From positions 1 to 64,000 of the forward strand of contig JAEQBH010006396.1 of the NCBI GenBank assembly GCA_016808115.1: a stretch of DNA of 64,000 bases, read 5' to 3'. Under the pieces are notes generated by a model. The model was not told the origin of the DNA and did no database searches. It worked only from the letters and a program-made list of their open reading frames with translations. Source of the DNA: Tetrastigma voinierianum (Eukaryota; Streptophyta; Magnoliopsida; Vitales; Vitaceae). Shown piece after piece: positions 42,623 through 53,210 of this stretch. Position numbers and translations under genes: made by a program. The stretch's first letter is position 1; every line of letters starts with the position of its first letter.

Positions 42623-44258
42623 TGATCTGTACAGTAGGCTGAGCTAAAATCAACAAAATTTATATACACCTAAGATCCTACTATCGCCGTAGAATGTTAC
42701 TCCCAGATGGGCGGTTCTGAAAGGGTCGAACACTGGATGGGTTTTCATCCTAAAAATGGTTTGCATCAGTGCATGAAGGTAAGGCTTTCTATTTGGACTT
42801 TTGATTTCAAGCTTAAAAACAAAGGGAAATGGTTTGGAAACTAATAATTGTAAAAACCGAAAATTTAAGTGTAAAAGTTAACTTTGAAGATTTAGGTTAC
42901 TAACTGCGGCAAAGTTGGGCAAACAAGTGTCCTCGGTTTTTATCCTCGCTTATGACATGCAACATAGTCCATGGCATAAATCGGATCATATATTTAACTA
43001 GCAACCTCACCCATGAAACATCTCCCCTATTTGAGTCAATATTGTGTGGTATACGCTATGGCTCCTTAAGTAAAACCCCAACATTAATATTATCTTAAAG
43101 CTCAGAAGACCATCTAAAGAACACAGCCCAAAAGCATGGTAGGCTGCCACAACCAATAACATTAAATCTATGCAACCCTAATTCTGAGAAATATAAATAT
43201 CATTTTAGAGGCTCAGAAGACTATCAAAGGAATCACAAGATTTCAATCGGTGCAATCGACTTTAAAGCATGGAGAGTATTAGCCAAATTAATCAGACATT
43301 CAATGTTATGTTCATGTTTTGGAAAATACAAGGGCCATATATCCACTCAGAGCTTTTTAGCACAAGAGAATACTGCCATATGCCCACCACTAAGCTAGCT
43401 TCCTTCCTCTTCAGAAGAAAGGAGGTTTATAGTTATCCCCAGAGTCATTATCCTCAAGAGATGTGTTTCTGGCAAATGAGAGTGTAGAGAGAGAAGAGAG
43501 AAAAGAAATAAAACAAAACCTAAAATGTTATTCTATTTACAAAATAAAACTTACAAAATATCTTCCATGCATTGTTGTTTCTCCAATTGTTGAAAGACAT
43601 AGGGTTACAAAACAATAGGCTTATATAATCTCTACAAGGTGATGAAAAATACTAAAAAACCCACTATGAATTGGCTAAGTTATAGACAAATTAAGTAACA
43701 CACCAAGTTTGGGAGGCTGCTTAAAGTATTAATTACAAAGACACTTCATTAATGAGAATTTCGCTGAACTAGTTTAAATCAACAGTTTCACGAAAAACAA
43801 GAGAAATTTTACAGAGAGCAATTTCGTTAGCTATGAAATTTCGCTAAGCTAGTGAAGTAGGAGAAGCGAAATCAATTATTTTCGCTAAATGATGCCCAGC
43901 TAAACTAAGTGGTCTAGCGAATTCGAGGTGTTGCCAAGGTTGCGAAATTTTCAATAATCTAGTTTAAAAATTTTCGTAATCCTAGCTAAATTCCATTTGT
44001 ATGACTCACCCAAGTTCCATCCATCGATTCATTTAAGCCTCGTCATCGAGATCTGGCTATTGATGGTCAGATCTGTTCCAATCCCATGATCATCATCATT
44101 AGATCCAGATTAGATTCCAAAAGAAAACAAACAACACAAAACATCCTCTAATGCATGCTAAGTGTTACTAAGAAGATTAGAACACTACAATTGGTATAAA
44201 TGATACATCACTGCGCAAAAGCACCAAACCATCAACAAACACCACTTTTCATTAATCA
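42623..44258 (-). repeat. LTR-C1, 5' LTR of the C1 element
   Basis: 1,636 bp from TGATCTGTACAGTAGG to CATTAATCA. It follows the copy at 37,137-38,836 with many substitutions and indels. The GCGAAAT motifs at 43,755-43,990 are more decayed than in the partner LTR. The DNA right of 44,258 resembles a purine-tract region again, so a shared-LTR tandem arrangement is an alternative to simple nesting. Confidence 0.85.
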
Positions 44259-45810
44259 CCCCAGATGTTGTCGCTGTCTCCGTGAACAACAACCAGTCGA
44301 TCAGACTCCACCTCTTATCTCCCACAATTCCTTTTATGCTTGTAGGGTGCAATGCTGAGGAATCAATCTCACCAAAGTCCATGTAACGGGATTAACGGAT
44401 ATCCCGCCAGGTCAAGGTCAGCGCGTCCAAGTCGCGGCGATTCTTTCTCACCATTAAACTCTTCGTGTTTCACCCTGACTTTATGAATGGATCAGACTCC
44501 AAAGACTCACAACTTGCTAAACTCCAACTGATCCACCCATGTAGCGAACACTAAGTCGTGACCCCCAACCGCTGAAGGTTTAGGCACCGGCTTTAAAGGC
44601 TTTCGCCATATACCCCCTGACCGCGTTTCGGCTCTCAAGGCAAAGCATTGTACTCTTAGATTCTTTCTTCTTTCTTTTTTCTTTTCATTTTTCTTTTCAT
44701 TTTTCTTTCTTTTTTCTTTCAATGTGGTCCTTAACCTATTAAAGGTGGTCAATGAAACTAGGGTAGGTTATGCAAGTAAAGGAGGGTGCACAAGCTACCA
44801 TCAATGCAAATAATGTGCTTTGTGTGTGGTTAAATTTAAAGGTGGAAGAAAAGGTCGAAATCAATAAAATTCAACTAATCGTTACTCAACTAAGCATGGA
44901 ACCAATCTAACATCAATAGAATTGGACATTCCAATTTTCAAACCACGAGGGTTAGGCAAAACCCACCGAGAATTTTAATTACAAAATGGGTCCAGTTTTG
45001 AAAAAGTAGTATTTAGTATAACGACATAGAAAGGAAACCAACAAGAAACTAAACATCACAAAATGGAAACTGAACAAAATGATAACAAAACATAAATACA
45101 AAATCCGCTTCCTTTACTAACTTCTCCCCCGACCCGAACATCTGATTATCAGAAATGGGGTCGAATGGAAAATTAGAGAAGGAAGTGTTACCTCCATGAT
45201 GAGATGTGATCATTTACGGATGGAAACTTTGCAAGCTTTCCGCCGACACCTTATTCACTCCGTTTGAAGAGCTAAACTAAACAAGTTATGAGAAGAAAAG
45301 AGAGGAAAAAAGTGACCAATTGGACCATTTTTAAAATTAAACTTTCATAATAATCTCAAAAATGTTCTTTCTGGCCATATTTGGATTCTACACTCTCTAA
45401 GATTTCCAACGGGCAGACGCCTAAAACGGGTTGAGATGAAAGTTATGAGCGAAACAAAATTGGAGATCAAAAGCTTGTGGGGGCATAAACGAAAATTTTC
45501 GCTAACTAGCGAATTACCGTAAGCTAAAAAAATTTACTTCTTCGCGAATTGGCATTTTATTAAGTTTGCGAAAATTTCGCTATGTCTAATAGCGAAAATT
45601 TTTGATTTTTAAAATTAAATAAAATAATTAATAATTAATAATTAAAAATAAAAATAAAAATTATAAGAAATAATAAAAATAAAAAACATTTGTTTTTTTT
45701 CTTTTTAAAAAATTTATATATATATATATTAAAAAAGCGATTTTTTTTTCAAAATTTTTTATATATATATAATAAAAAAGTAAAAAAAATAAAAATAAAA
45801 ATAAATAAAC

Positions 45811-45890
<80 letters not shown>

Positions 45891-46340
45891 AAAAAATAAA
45901 ATAACATGAACCTTTATTGCATGTTTTTGGCTTTAACTGCGGAAAGCACATTGATTTCGCTAGGAATTTGGAACTCGCTAGGCCTTTGTTCTAGCGAAAT
46001 TTTCATTCGGCCATCTCACGGGATTTTCGCTAAAGTTGCGAGAGTACAGCTAACTCATGAAAATTCCATATATAGCGAAATTTTCGCATTTCGCTAGAAT
46101 TGCGAAATTTTCGCTATAATTGCGAAAAATTCTCTGCTTTCTGCTATTTGCTGATTTTCAATCCAGGCTTCAAAATTTGCACAAAAGCTACAAAAATTAG
46201 TGCAAGAAAAATTGCAGAAGAGTAAAAATTAATCTAAAAACATAAATTAACTAAAAATTAGATAAAACCTAAGAAGAAAAATTAACGAAATCAAAATAAA
46301 TACTATAAATTAAAATAAAACAAGAAAAATTAAAACAAAA
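44259..46340 (-). other. C2 non-coding 3' region
   Basis: A/T-rich, no supportable gene. It contains a pyrimidine (TTTC)n tract (44,665-44,720), GCGAAA inverted motifs (45,485-45,600 and 46,010-46,130) and a long (AT)n run. The part up to about 44,700 is collinear with 39,200-39,560 of C1. Confidence 0.6.
45815..45887. repeat. (AT)n microsatellite
   Basis: About 73 nt of uninterrupted AT dinucleotides. Shorter AT runs lie just upstream (45,715-45,729 and 45,760-45,770) in a T/A-only landscape. Confidence 0.97.
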
Positions 46341-46551
46341 AGTGGGGGAGACTGGAAATGCCTAGGTTCGGATGTAGTCAGGCAGAAACTTTTGACCTTG
46401 TGCCATACAATGGCGTGCTTGTGCGATGCTTAGTGGCAAAATTACGCTACATAGGCCACTAATCTCTTGAAGTTGCTTGAAGCGGTCTGGAAGTGGGTGG
46501 CCTTTGGGTAATTTGTTTTAGTGTGGATTGTATTTGCGGGGAAAGCGGGCC

Positions 46552-47382
46552 TTACACTTGGTCAGTGGAGGGGGCTACTGGCAGTGGGTATTTGGTGGCT
46601 TGGGCATTGGCAGTGGGATTCAGTTTCATGGGAATTGGTTGGAGGACATTCTTTTTGGGCACTTCCACTGCTTTTGTTTCACTGCCCTCCTCGGTCAACA
46701 AGGCAATGATTTCTTCTTGGTTCTCCCTTGGAAAACCAACATCACACATATCTGAGGATTCAGCCAATCCTTCAGATAATTCAATAAAATCCTCTATAAG
46801 CTCCTCGTGTGGCTGTTGTTGACACTTTTTCTCTGCCATGGTGTCATTTTGGCACCCTTCCTCTGATGAACCTTCTTCTTTGATTGATTAGGTCTTGATG
46901 GAATCTTTCGAGTTGTCAGATTCATGCTCGAAATCATTGTTCAGCCCATCTAATCTTTGGTCAGGAGAATTCTCCCTCGAGTATGGATTTTTCACTCAAT
47001 TGGACATTGAATTCCTTTTGTTCTACGACATCACCCACTAGTTTGGTAAAGGTCGAGTGCTTGCTCAACTAGGGAGATTAGGCTGTGGTGGTTGGCCCCG
47101 AACAAAAAGGCATCTTGTGGGCCTAAATGTAGGAGTGCACTCATCCAGTGTCTGTGGTCTCTCATGTGGATCTAGGTGGGTTTGGATTTCTCTCCCAGGG
47201 TTGCTGATTTTGCCATGCGAGGTTCTATAGTCCCTCATTGTCATATATGCCACCAGGGTTACTCTCTGTGTATTGCTCTTCGTATGGGGTTCCATTTTCT
47301 CCCAGTCAATTTTCCCCACAGAACTGGCCCGGAATGCTTGCCTTGAATTTTGATCCAGAAAATGGATTCCTGCGACGGGCAA
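46552..47382 (-). pseudogene. Gag-region remnant of C2
   Basis: Two minus-strand open stretches. 47,065-47,382 includes VAYMTMRDYRTSHGK, similar to the TMRDY/TMRDH start of Athila-like gag. 46,552-46,839 (MAEKKCQQQPHEELIEDF, then VPKKNVLQPIPMKLNP) is acidic then Pro-rich, like the gag-protease spacer. The capsid core seen in C1 is absent, so C2 appears to have lost most of gag. Confidence 0.5.
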
Positions 47383-47534
47383 CCCAAAAACAGTCCTGCA
47401 ATAACTTTTTTTTTTTTTTTTAACAGTGAAATAAAACTAAGAAAAAATGATTGTAAAATGATAAAAGGAAATTCACCAAGACTTGTGATGAGGATCACAA
47501 GTGTTCCACAGTTCGTCAAATGCACTAGGCACCA

Positions 47535-47552
47535 TCCCCGGCAACGGCGCCA
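47535..47552 (-). other. Primer-binding site of C2 (tRNA-Asp type, intact)
   Basis: The complement is TGGCGCCGTTGCCGGGGA, the canonical Athila/Tat primer site complementary to the tRNA-Asp 3' end, 2 nt inside the 5' LTR boundary at 47,555. It is the best preserved primer site of the LTR-C family in the window. Confidence 0.92.
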
Positions 47553-47554
47553 TT

Positions 47555-47759
47555 TGATTCGTGCCACAGTAGGGTGATCCGGAATGATGAGAATTTATAT
47601 CCTAAGTTGCTCACTATTCACGAGTAAGTCAAACTCACTGCGATATAAGCTCAGTCTAGGGTCGAACACAGGGATGGGTTTTCTTCGTACAAATGATTTG
47701 AGTGAAATCAAAATTGGTGAATTAAAATTGGATTTTAAGGCTTGGTAAAAACAGGGGAG
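47555..47759 (-). repeat. LTR-C2, partial 5' LTR
   Basis: The 205-nt end of LTR-C2 (TGATTCGTGCCACAG at the internal side), matching 35,238-35,435. It is broken at 'cagggga' by a plus-strand LTR-C1 starting at 47,760. The corresponding break point in the complete copy reads cagggagtttgatgg. The missing rest is not found to the right within the window. Confidence 0.85.
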
Positions 47760-49392
47760 TGATTAGTGCCCAAAAAGTACAATTTTGAACCCTATATTAG
47801 ATAGGTTTTGAGTGCTTTTTGTGCACTAATCATGTCATTAATGCCAATTGAAGTGTTCAAGTCTTCTTAGTTTCATATCTTAGTTTAGAGGTTATTTTTG
47901 GCTGTTTGCGGGTTTTGTGCACTTTAAGGGTTCAATGCTCGAGATGTATGATGAATCATGAAGTTTGAACTCAAGTGTCGACCATCGACCCATTGAGAAT
48001 CAATATGGCGAAGGCAAAGTGAAGAAAAATTGATCTGCGATTGAAGACGAGGATGGGGAAATCCCGGTGGAGATCAACGAAACAGATTTTCGCTAGATTG
48101 CGAAAATTTTTAAGCTAGGATTGCGAAAATTCGCCAACATAGCGAAAATTCGCAACAAGCGAAATTGCCAATTTTATTAGACCAAACTCGATTTAAGCTG
48201 AAACCTTGTTCCTAAGCGAAATTTTAATATTTTAAGCTACTCCACGAAATTTCTGCGCTGCGAAATTTCGCTAGCTAAGCGAGTGCCAGGCCTTGTAGTG
48301 CTGCGTTTTAGCTGTGCTGGTGATTTCGCTACCTAGCGGAAGTCTTGACTAAGCGGGAATTCAACTACCTCGTCATGCTTTTGTATTTAATGCTAGCAGA
48401 CTTCCAAATTTGGTGTATTACTCTCTTGTCCTTTAATATGGGGTGTGGGTTTTTTGGTATTTTCATGTATTGGGGTGGCTATACTCCGACCCCCTCTCTT
48501 TGTAATAAATACTTAGAGAGAATTTTGGGAAGCAAGGAGGGAGAGAAATTTGTAAGTTTCATTTTGTAAATAAAGTCTCGTATTTTAGTTAGGGTTTGCT
48601 TTTCTCTTCTCTCTCCTCTTTCTCTTGCCTGTGGCTGCAGGCACCCCTCTTGAGGATGACAACTCAAGAGATGCTTGGCTAAGCCTCCTTTCTTTGAAGA
48701 GGAAGGAAGCTAGCTTGGTGGTGGGGCATATGCATGTTGTCCTCTTGTACTGAAAGCCATAGGTACTGTGTTTATGGCCCTCATCTTCTCAAATTAGGGT
48801 TGAATAGCATTGAATGTTATTGATTTGGCCAATACTCTCCATGCTTTAGGATACAGTGCATACTTAATGCTAGATACCTTTATGGTTCATTAGATGGTCT
48901 TTACAGGCCTGCAGATGATATTTAATATTAGGGTTTCCAAGCGGTAAAGGGGCCCATAGATGCATGCTACTGTGTTGACTCAAATAGGAGTTGATTTCAA
49001 AGGGGTGAGGTTTGCTAGTTAAACATAGATCGGTTATGCCTTGGACTATAGGTTGCATGTCATAACGCGGACCAAAACTTGGGGCAGCTTGTTTGCCCAA
49101 CTTACGAGGATGGTAGCCTAAATCTTCAAAGTTAACTTTTTGCACTTCATTTTCAGTTTTTTTTTTTTTTTTTGTTCTGTTTTTCAACCTACTTCCACTG
49201 TTTTGAAGCAAATCCAAAGAGTCCAAAATGAAAGCCTTGCAACCGTGCACTTATGCAAATCATTTTAGGATGAAAACCCATCCAGTGTTCGACCCTAGAC
49301 ACTATCTTTGTTAGCTTGACTACGTGATAGTAGGGAGAACAGGTGTATATAAATTTTGTTGATTTTAGCTCGACCCTGCGTAGCCTGAATCA
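47760..49392 (+). repeat. LTR-C1, plus strand, 5' LTR
   Basis: 1,633 bp from TGATTAGTGCCC to CCTGAATCA. GCGAAAT/ATTTTCGC motifs crowd 48,085-48,330. It is inverted relative to the LTRs at 37,137 and 42,623. Confidence 0.9.
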
Positions 49393-49735
49393 AATAAGCG
49401 CCGTTGCGATGTCTCTTTTCTGCAATGGTAAGTTGAAGTGTACTTGTGATCAACATCACAAGTGAAGGTGACATGCCACACCTCTTTTTTGTCACTCGGT
49501 TGCGAGGCTGCGGTTTTTAACATAGTAGTAACCGCCTTTGTTTCAGTTTTTCATTCAGTTAGTTTTAATTTTTGTTAGCTAATCTTAACCTTTTTGCAAG
49601 CTTTGTTAGTTCTCTTTGTTGTCTCTACAGTTTTGTAGCAGTGTTATGCATGATGGGATAGAGACACATCGGGTAAACTGCGTAGAATCGGTACCTGGCC
49701 GACCCGGTCGGTGGGATTAGTGTACACATTGATAC
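49393..49735 (+). other. Leader of the plus-strand C1 element
   Basis: Untranslated DNA between primer site and gag. It contains an inverted pair around acttgtgatcaacatcacaagt (49,442-49,463), also present in the minus-strand copy (about 42,549-42,571), so it is a conserved element of the leader. Confidence 0.65.
49395..49411 (+). other. Primer-binding site, decayed (tRNA-Asp type)
   Basis: taagcgccgttgcgatg lies 2 nt after the LTR end. It compares with TGGCGCCGTTGCCGGGG, with substitutions and small deletions. Confidence 0.65.
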
Positions 49736-49737
49736 CA

Positions 49738-51400
49738 TGGATCCATACGAGAGCAACAAAATTAACCGAACCCCCATGAATCAAATGCCTATGAGAGACC
49801 GTGAGGATCCACATCCACCCTCCTAGAGTTAGTGCCCCATCCTGTATCATTCCTCCTGCTGAAGATGTAGCGGTGAGGCCGTATTTATTGCCCTACTCCC
49901 CACATATCATGGTATGGAAAATGAAAATCCATACACTCATATTGGGGGATTTTGAGGAGTGCTATACTACCTTTAAGAAGGTATGATGGACATGGTTGCT
50001 AAAGTAGGAAATCATTTCCATTGACCTAAAGGATAAGGCCAAAGAGATTTGGCTAAACTCATTGAGGCCTAGAACCATTCGAAATTGGGTTGAGCTGCGA
50101 ATTTGAATTACGAAGAAGTTCTTAGTGCTCATAAGACCAATAATTTGAAAGAAACAAAATTTATACCTTTGCGGCTCATGATGGTGAGAGATTTTACCGG
50201 TGTTGGGAGAGATTTATGGAAACCATGAAGTGCTTTGTCCACATCATGGGTTTGACACTTGGATGTTGGTGAACCACTTCTATGGTGGTATGTCTCCTGC
50301 CATGAGGCAGCTTTTGGAAACCATGTGTGGAGGAGACTTTCTAAGTAAGCATCCTGATGAAGCCATGGATTTTTTAAATTACGTGGCTGAAACTTCTAAG
50401 GGTTGGGATGAGCCTAACCCTAGAGAATTAGAAAGGATGAGATCCACAGTTAACCCAAGGGGTGGGATGTATGCACTGCCAGAAGAAATAGAGATGAGAG
50501 CTAGGATTTCAACCCTAGCAAGGAAAGTTGAGAACGAAATGACTTGACTCCAAGAGTGCATACGTGTGAAAATCCTACAGTCAATCCTTGCACCAATTTC
50601 AACCCTATTGTGCACCCATTAGAACCGATTTCCTATGGCCTGCCGATGAAAAGGATTTGATATTGGGAAATATTGGCTGCTGTAGGACAATTCAAACCAC
50701 AACAATCAATGCTCCATATGGCAATACCACAATTCCAATTGGAGAATCACCATAACCTTGCATGGAGACCAACCCCAGCATGTACCCCGGGGCCAAACTC
50801 TCGATTTGGTACCCCCTACAATCACAACAACCACCATCCCTCTTCTCGAGTGGAACAAGCCATATTGAATCTGGGTAAGGTGGTAGAGCGACTTTGTTGA
50901 GGAACAAAAAGGAATCAATGTGCAGCTTCTTACGAAGGATTAAATCTTGTAGAAAGTACCTTTGAATAAGAATAGATGGACTTGAGAGCAATCTCAACCG
51001 AGAGGAAATTGACAACCTCACGATTATTCAATCACGAGATCAACAAGTTGCTAGAGTGAAAGGGAGGTTTCCATCACAAACAATTGCAAACCTTAGAATC
51101 CGTGAGGTAGGATCATCCAGCAATTCGGGGAATGGATGAAGTTAAGAGTATAATTACCTTTGAGGGAGTGGAAAAGAGGTTGATCAACCCATGCCCGAGC
51201 ACGGTAAAGAATCCAATCAAGGGAGGAGTGCGGTCGAGCATATTCTCCTAAAGGAGGATTCAATGAAATGCCGCATACCACCTCCGTTTCCCTGAAGCAC
51301 TTAGAGGTAAGAAGAGGCATCTGTGTGGGCATTTTAGAGGTCCTAAGGCAAGTGAAGGTTAACATACCTCTTTTGGACATAATCAAGCAAGTCCACAGCA
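49738..51400 (+). pseudogene. Gag of the plus-strand C1 element
   Basis: From MDPYESNKINRTPMNQ through PPRVSAPSCIIPPAEDVAV (49,801-49,986), then decayed sequence and an intact 115-codon stretch (50,200-50,547): CPHHGFDTWMLVNHFYGG, MSPAMRQLLETMCGGDFL, HPDEAMDFLNYVAETSKGW. This is the Athila-type gag core. The Pro/Asn-rich C-terminal part (NLAWRPTPACTPGPN, 50,673-50,900) follows, then a broken Glu-rich linker. It packages element RNA in active relatives. Stops near 49,986 and 50,547 inactivate it. Confidence 0.88.
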
Positions 51401-51559
51401 TGCAAAATTTTTGAAAGATCTTTTTGCCTGATTAAGAGGATTAGGCATTGAGAAGAAGGCATTTCTCAGCAGGAAAGTCGGTGCCATAATCCAAGCGAAT
51501 ACCTGTCAAAATCTGAGGATCCGAGGATCTCCCGCGATTTCGTCAATATTGAGTGGGAA

Positions 51560-51930
51560 TTGCATAGACAAGTCATTGCTTGATTTAGGAGCAGTGTGAA
51601 CCCTAATGCGTATTAGGGTATATAACGATTAGGTTTGGGTGAACCCAAGCCTACCAACATCACACTCTCATTGGCCAGATAGATCGGTGAAAATCCCTAA
51701 GGGGATAGTTGAGGATGTCTTAGTGAAATAGACAAATTCTACTACATTAGATTTTTGTAGTACTTGACTTTCTTGTAGACCAATTGCAAGTGGGCAATCA
51801 TGTACCAAATAATCTTAGGAAGACCATTTACGGCCACAGCAGTACAATCATCAATTGCTAGGAATGGGTCGTGAAACTAACCTTTGGTAACATGACTTTG
51901 GAGTTAAACATCTTTCATTTGAGCTTGAAA
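51560..51930 (+). pseudogene. Aspartic protease remnant of the plus-strand C1 element
   Basis: Blocks in shifting frames: CIDKSLLDLGAV with the catalytic Asp (about 51,570-51,600), KPTNITLSLA and IPKGIVEDVL (about 51,640-51,725), QIILGRPFTA-like residues (about 51,805-51,840) and LTFGNMTLELNIF (about 51,880-51,920). The order is that of Athila/Tat proteases. The LLDLGA site differs from the DGG site of Gyp-F, as expected for the other lineage. Confidence 0.85.
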
Positions 51931-52259
51931 CATGAGTTGCTAGAAAATGAAAATCAAAGAACTAATGAAGTTGTTTCAAATGTCGGTATGCGGGAAAGCG
52001 AGTGTCAGGAATTGCAAGAGTAATCAGCGAGATGAAGAGATATTGGTCTTGCCATCGACATCCCGCTGCGGGCCAATTGCTCCGATTGAAAACCATCGGT
52101 GAAGACCACTTCAACAATTGGACATCGACACCATGGAGTCACCCCAGGCTACTGCAGGGGTTGAGGAGATCATTCTCCTTGACCCACCTTGAGTAATATT
52201 TGAAATTGAGGCGAATTAGGTGTTTTCAAAAACCGGATTGCAGTTCAACAATTTTGCTT

Positions 52260-52480
52260 TTTGTCTTAATTTAGTTAATTTTAATAATTTCAGTTATTTT
52301 TCGAAAATTTCCTAAATTAGCAGTTTTTCCCTTTTTAATAATTTTGTTTATATACTATAGTACTTTGTGTTAAATTTTTAATTTTGGTTTCATATAGTAA
52401 ATTTTATTATAATAATTTTTTATTTCATAGTACTAATATTTCTGATATAATTTTTTTGAATTGCAAAAAAGGTGATGTAA
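52260..52480. other. A/T-rich segment without a gene
   Basis: Very A/T-rich with no frame or motif I recognise. Probably the decayed 3' part of the Athila-like element. Confidence 0.5.
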
Positions 52481-53210
52481 GGCTGACAAATTCGGTAGAA
52501 CCCGTGAAATAATGAGGACAAAAAACTCTTCGGCACCCTCATTTGCCTATAAGAAGAAAGGGAGGGGGTTGTTTTGTTTTGGTCGCGCCCACATTCTCCT
52601 CCCTGGCGAAGCCACAGTCACCGTCCATCACTAGTTGGGCCATACGCTCACTTCAGCGGTCAAGCGTGACCATAGCCACTCACTGTTTGCTTACACTAGC
52701 GATTCGGTGTCTGCTAGAGCCACAGTCCCACTTTGCCTGCATTGCTCTGCTATATCTTGTTTGCGTGCACACCACGGCCCGAGCCGCCGAGTTTATTTGC
52801 CACTGTTTGTAGCCACATGCTGGCCTTGCACGTACCTTAGTACGAGCCTCATTTGAGCCACGACTAAGCCTCATACCAGCCCGCGCCACGGGCCACGGCC
52901 GTTCATTGCGGCTGAGCCACCTGCCGAGCCTTGGTGAGCCTTCAGCGCGGTACATCAACGCCGTGCGGCCGGTTCAGCTATTTACACGCCCACGCCTCGG
53001 CGGCGGTCTTTTCCTGAGCCTTTATTTGCCAGTTCAGGGTCGATTTCAGCTGTTGCCAGTGAGCCCTGGTTCATTTGCTATTTTCAGAGTGCCTCAGTCG
53101 TCTTCCGGAGCCTCAGTTTAGTTCTACAGTGCATCAGCTGCATTTTCAGTGAGTCGAGCCCTTTTCCAGTATTTTATTTCGATTACAGTATGGTTCGTAC
53201 TCGGGGTGGG
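52480..53210 (+). other. GC-rich leader-like segment ending in a short ATG frame
   Basis: An abrupt change to C/G-rich DNA. A TATA-like cctataagaag lies at about 52,548-52,558. Then come about 600 nt with many 'gccac', 'gagcc' and 'ttcag' phrases, and an ATG at 53,190 reading MVRTRGG, where LTR-D is inserted. Position and composition suggest a 5' leader with the first codons of a gag-like or host gene. MVRTRG is also a common start of plant gypsy gag proteins. I cannot decide which. Confidence 0.4.

Larger units (their letters stand above)
37137..44258 (-). mobile_element. C1: Athila-like gag-protease element, minus strand
   Basis: Two LTRs of about 1.7 kb (37,137-38,836 and 42,623-44,258) flank 3.8 kb of internal DNA. 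On the minus strand the order is primer site (42,601-42,618), gag (42,364 to about 40,750), protease (about 40,530-40,150) and a non-coding 3' region with a purine tract beside the 3' LTR. No RT, RNase H or integrase DNA is visible. The left flank CCTAG and right flank CCCCAG are a possible, imperfect target duplication. Gag frames are broken by stops. Confidence 0.82.
35238..47759 (-). mobile_element. C2: Athila-like LTR retrotransposon, minus strand, with nested C1
   Basis: Reading on the minus strand: a partial 5' LTR (47,555-47,759), a tRNA-Asp-type primer site (47,535-47,552), gag remnant (46,552-47,382), a long non-coding 3' region, a C1 element inserted near the end, and the 3' LTR (35,238-36,845). 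No RT or integrase is recognisable. The primer site and LTR style place it with the Athila/Tat side of Ty3/gypsy. The 5' LTR is interrupted after 205 nt by a plus-strand C1 copy. The left flank AGTCT cannot be checked on the right. Confidence 0.78.
47760..52480 (+). mobile_element. C1-type element, plus strand: 5' LTR, gag, protease
   Basis: 5' LTR (47,760-49,392), decayed tRNA-Asp primer site, gag (49,740-51,400) and protease (51,560-51,930), then non-coding DNA collinear with minus-strand C1 up to about 52,260. No 3' LTR is found, so the right end is deleted or replaced; 52,480 is only where I stop recognising related A/T-rich sequence. It lies head-to-head with the minus-strand C1 copy. 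Confidence 0.78.

Noticed and set aside
45661..45951. Tyr/Ile-rich open stretches on both strands
   Set aside because: Translations of the (AT)n microsatellite and its A/T-rich surroundings.
46493..46822. Plus-strand 109-codon open stretch
   Set aside because: It is antisense to the C2 gag-region remnant on the minus strand. No domain was recognised.
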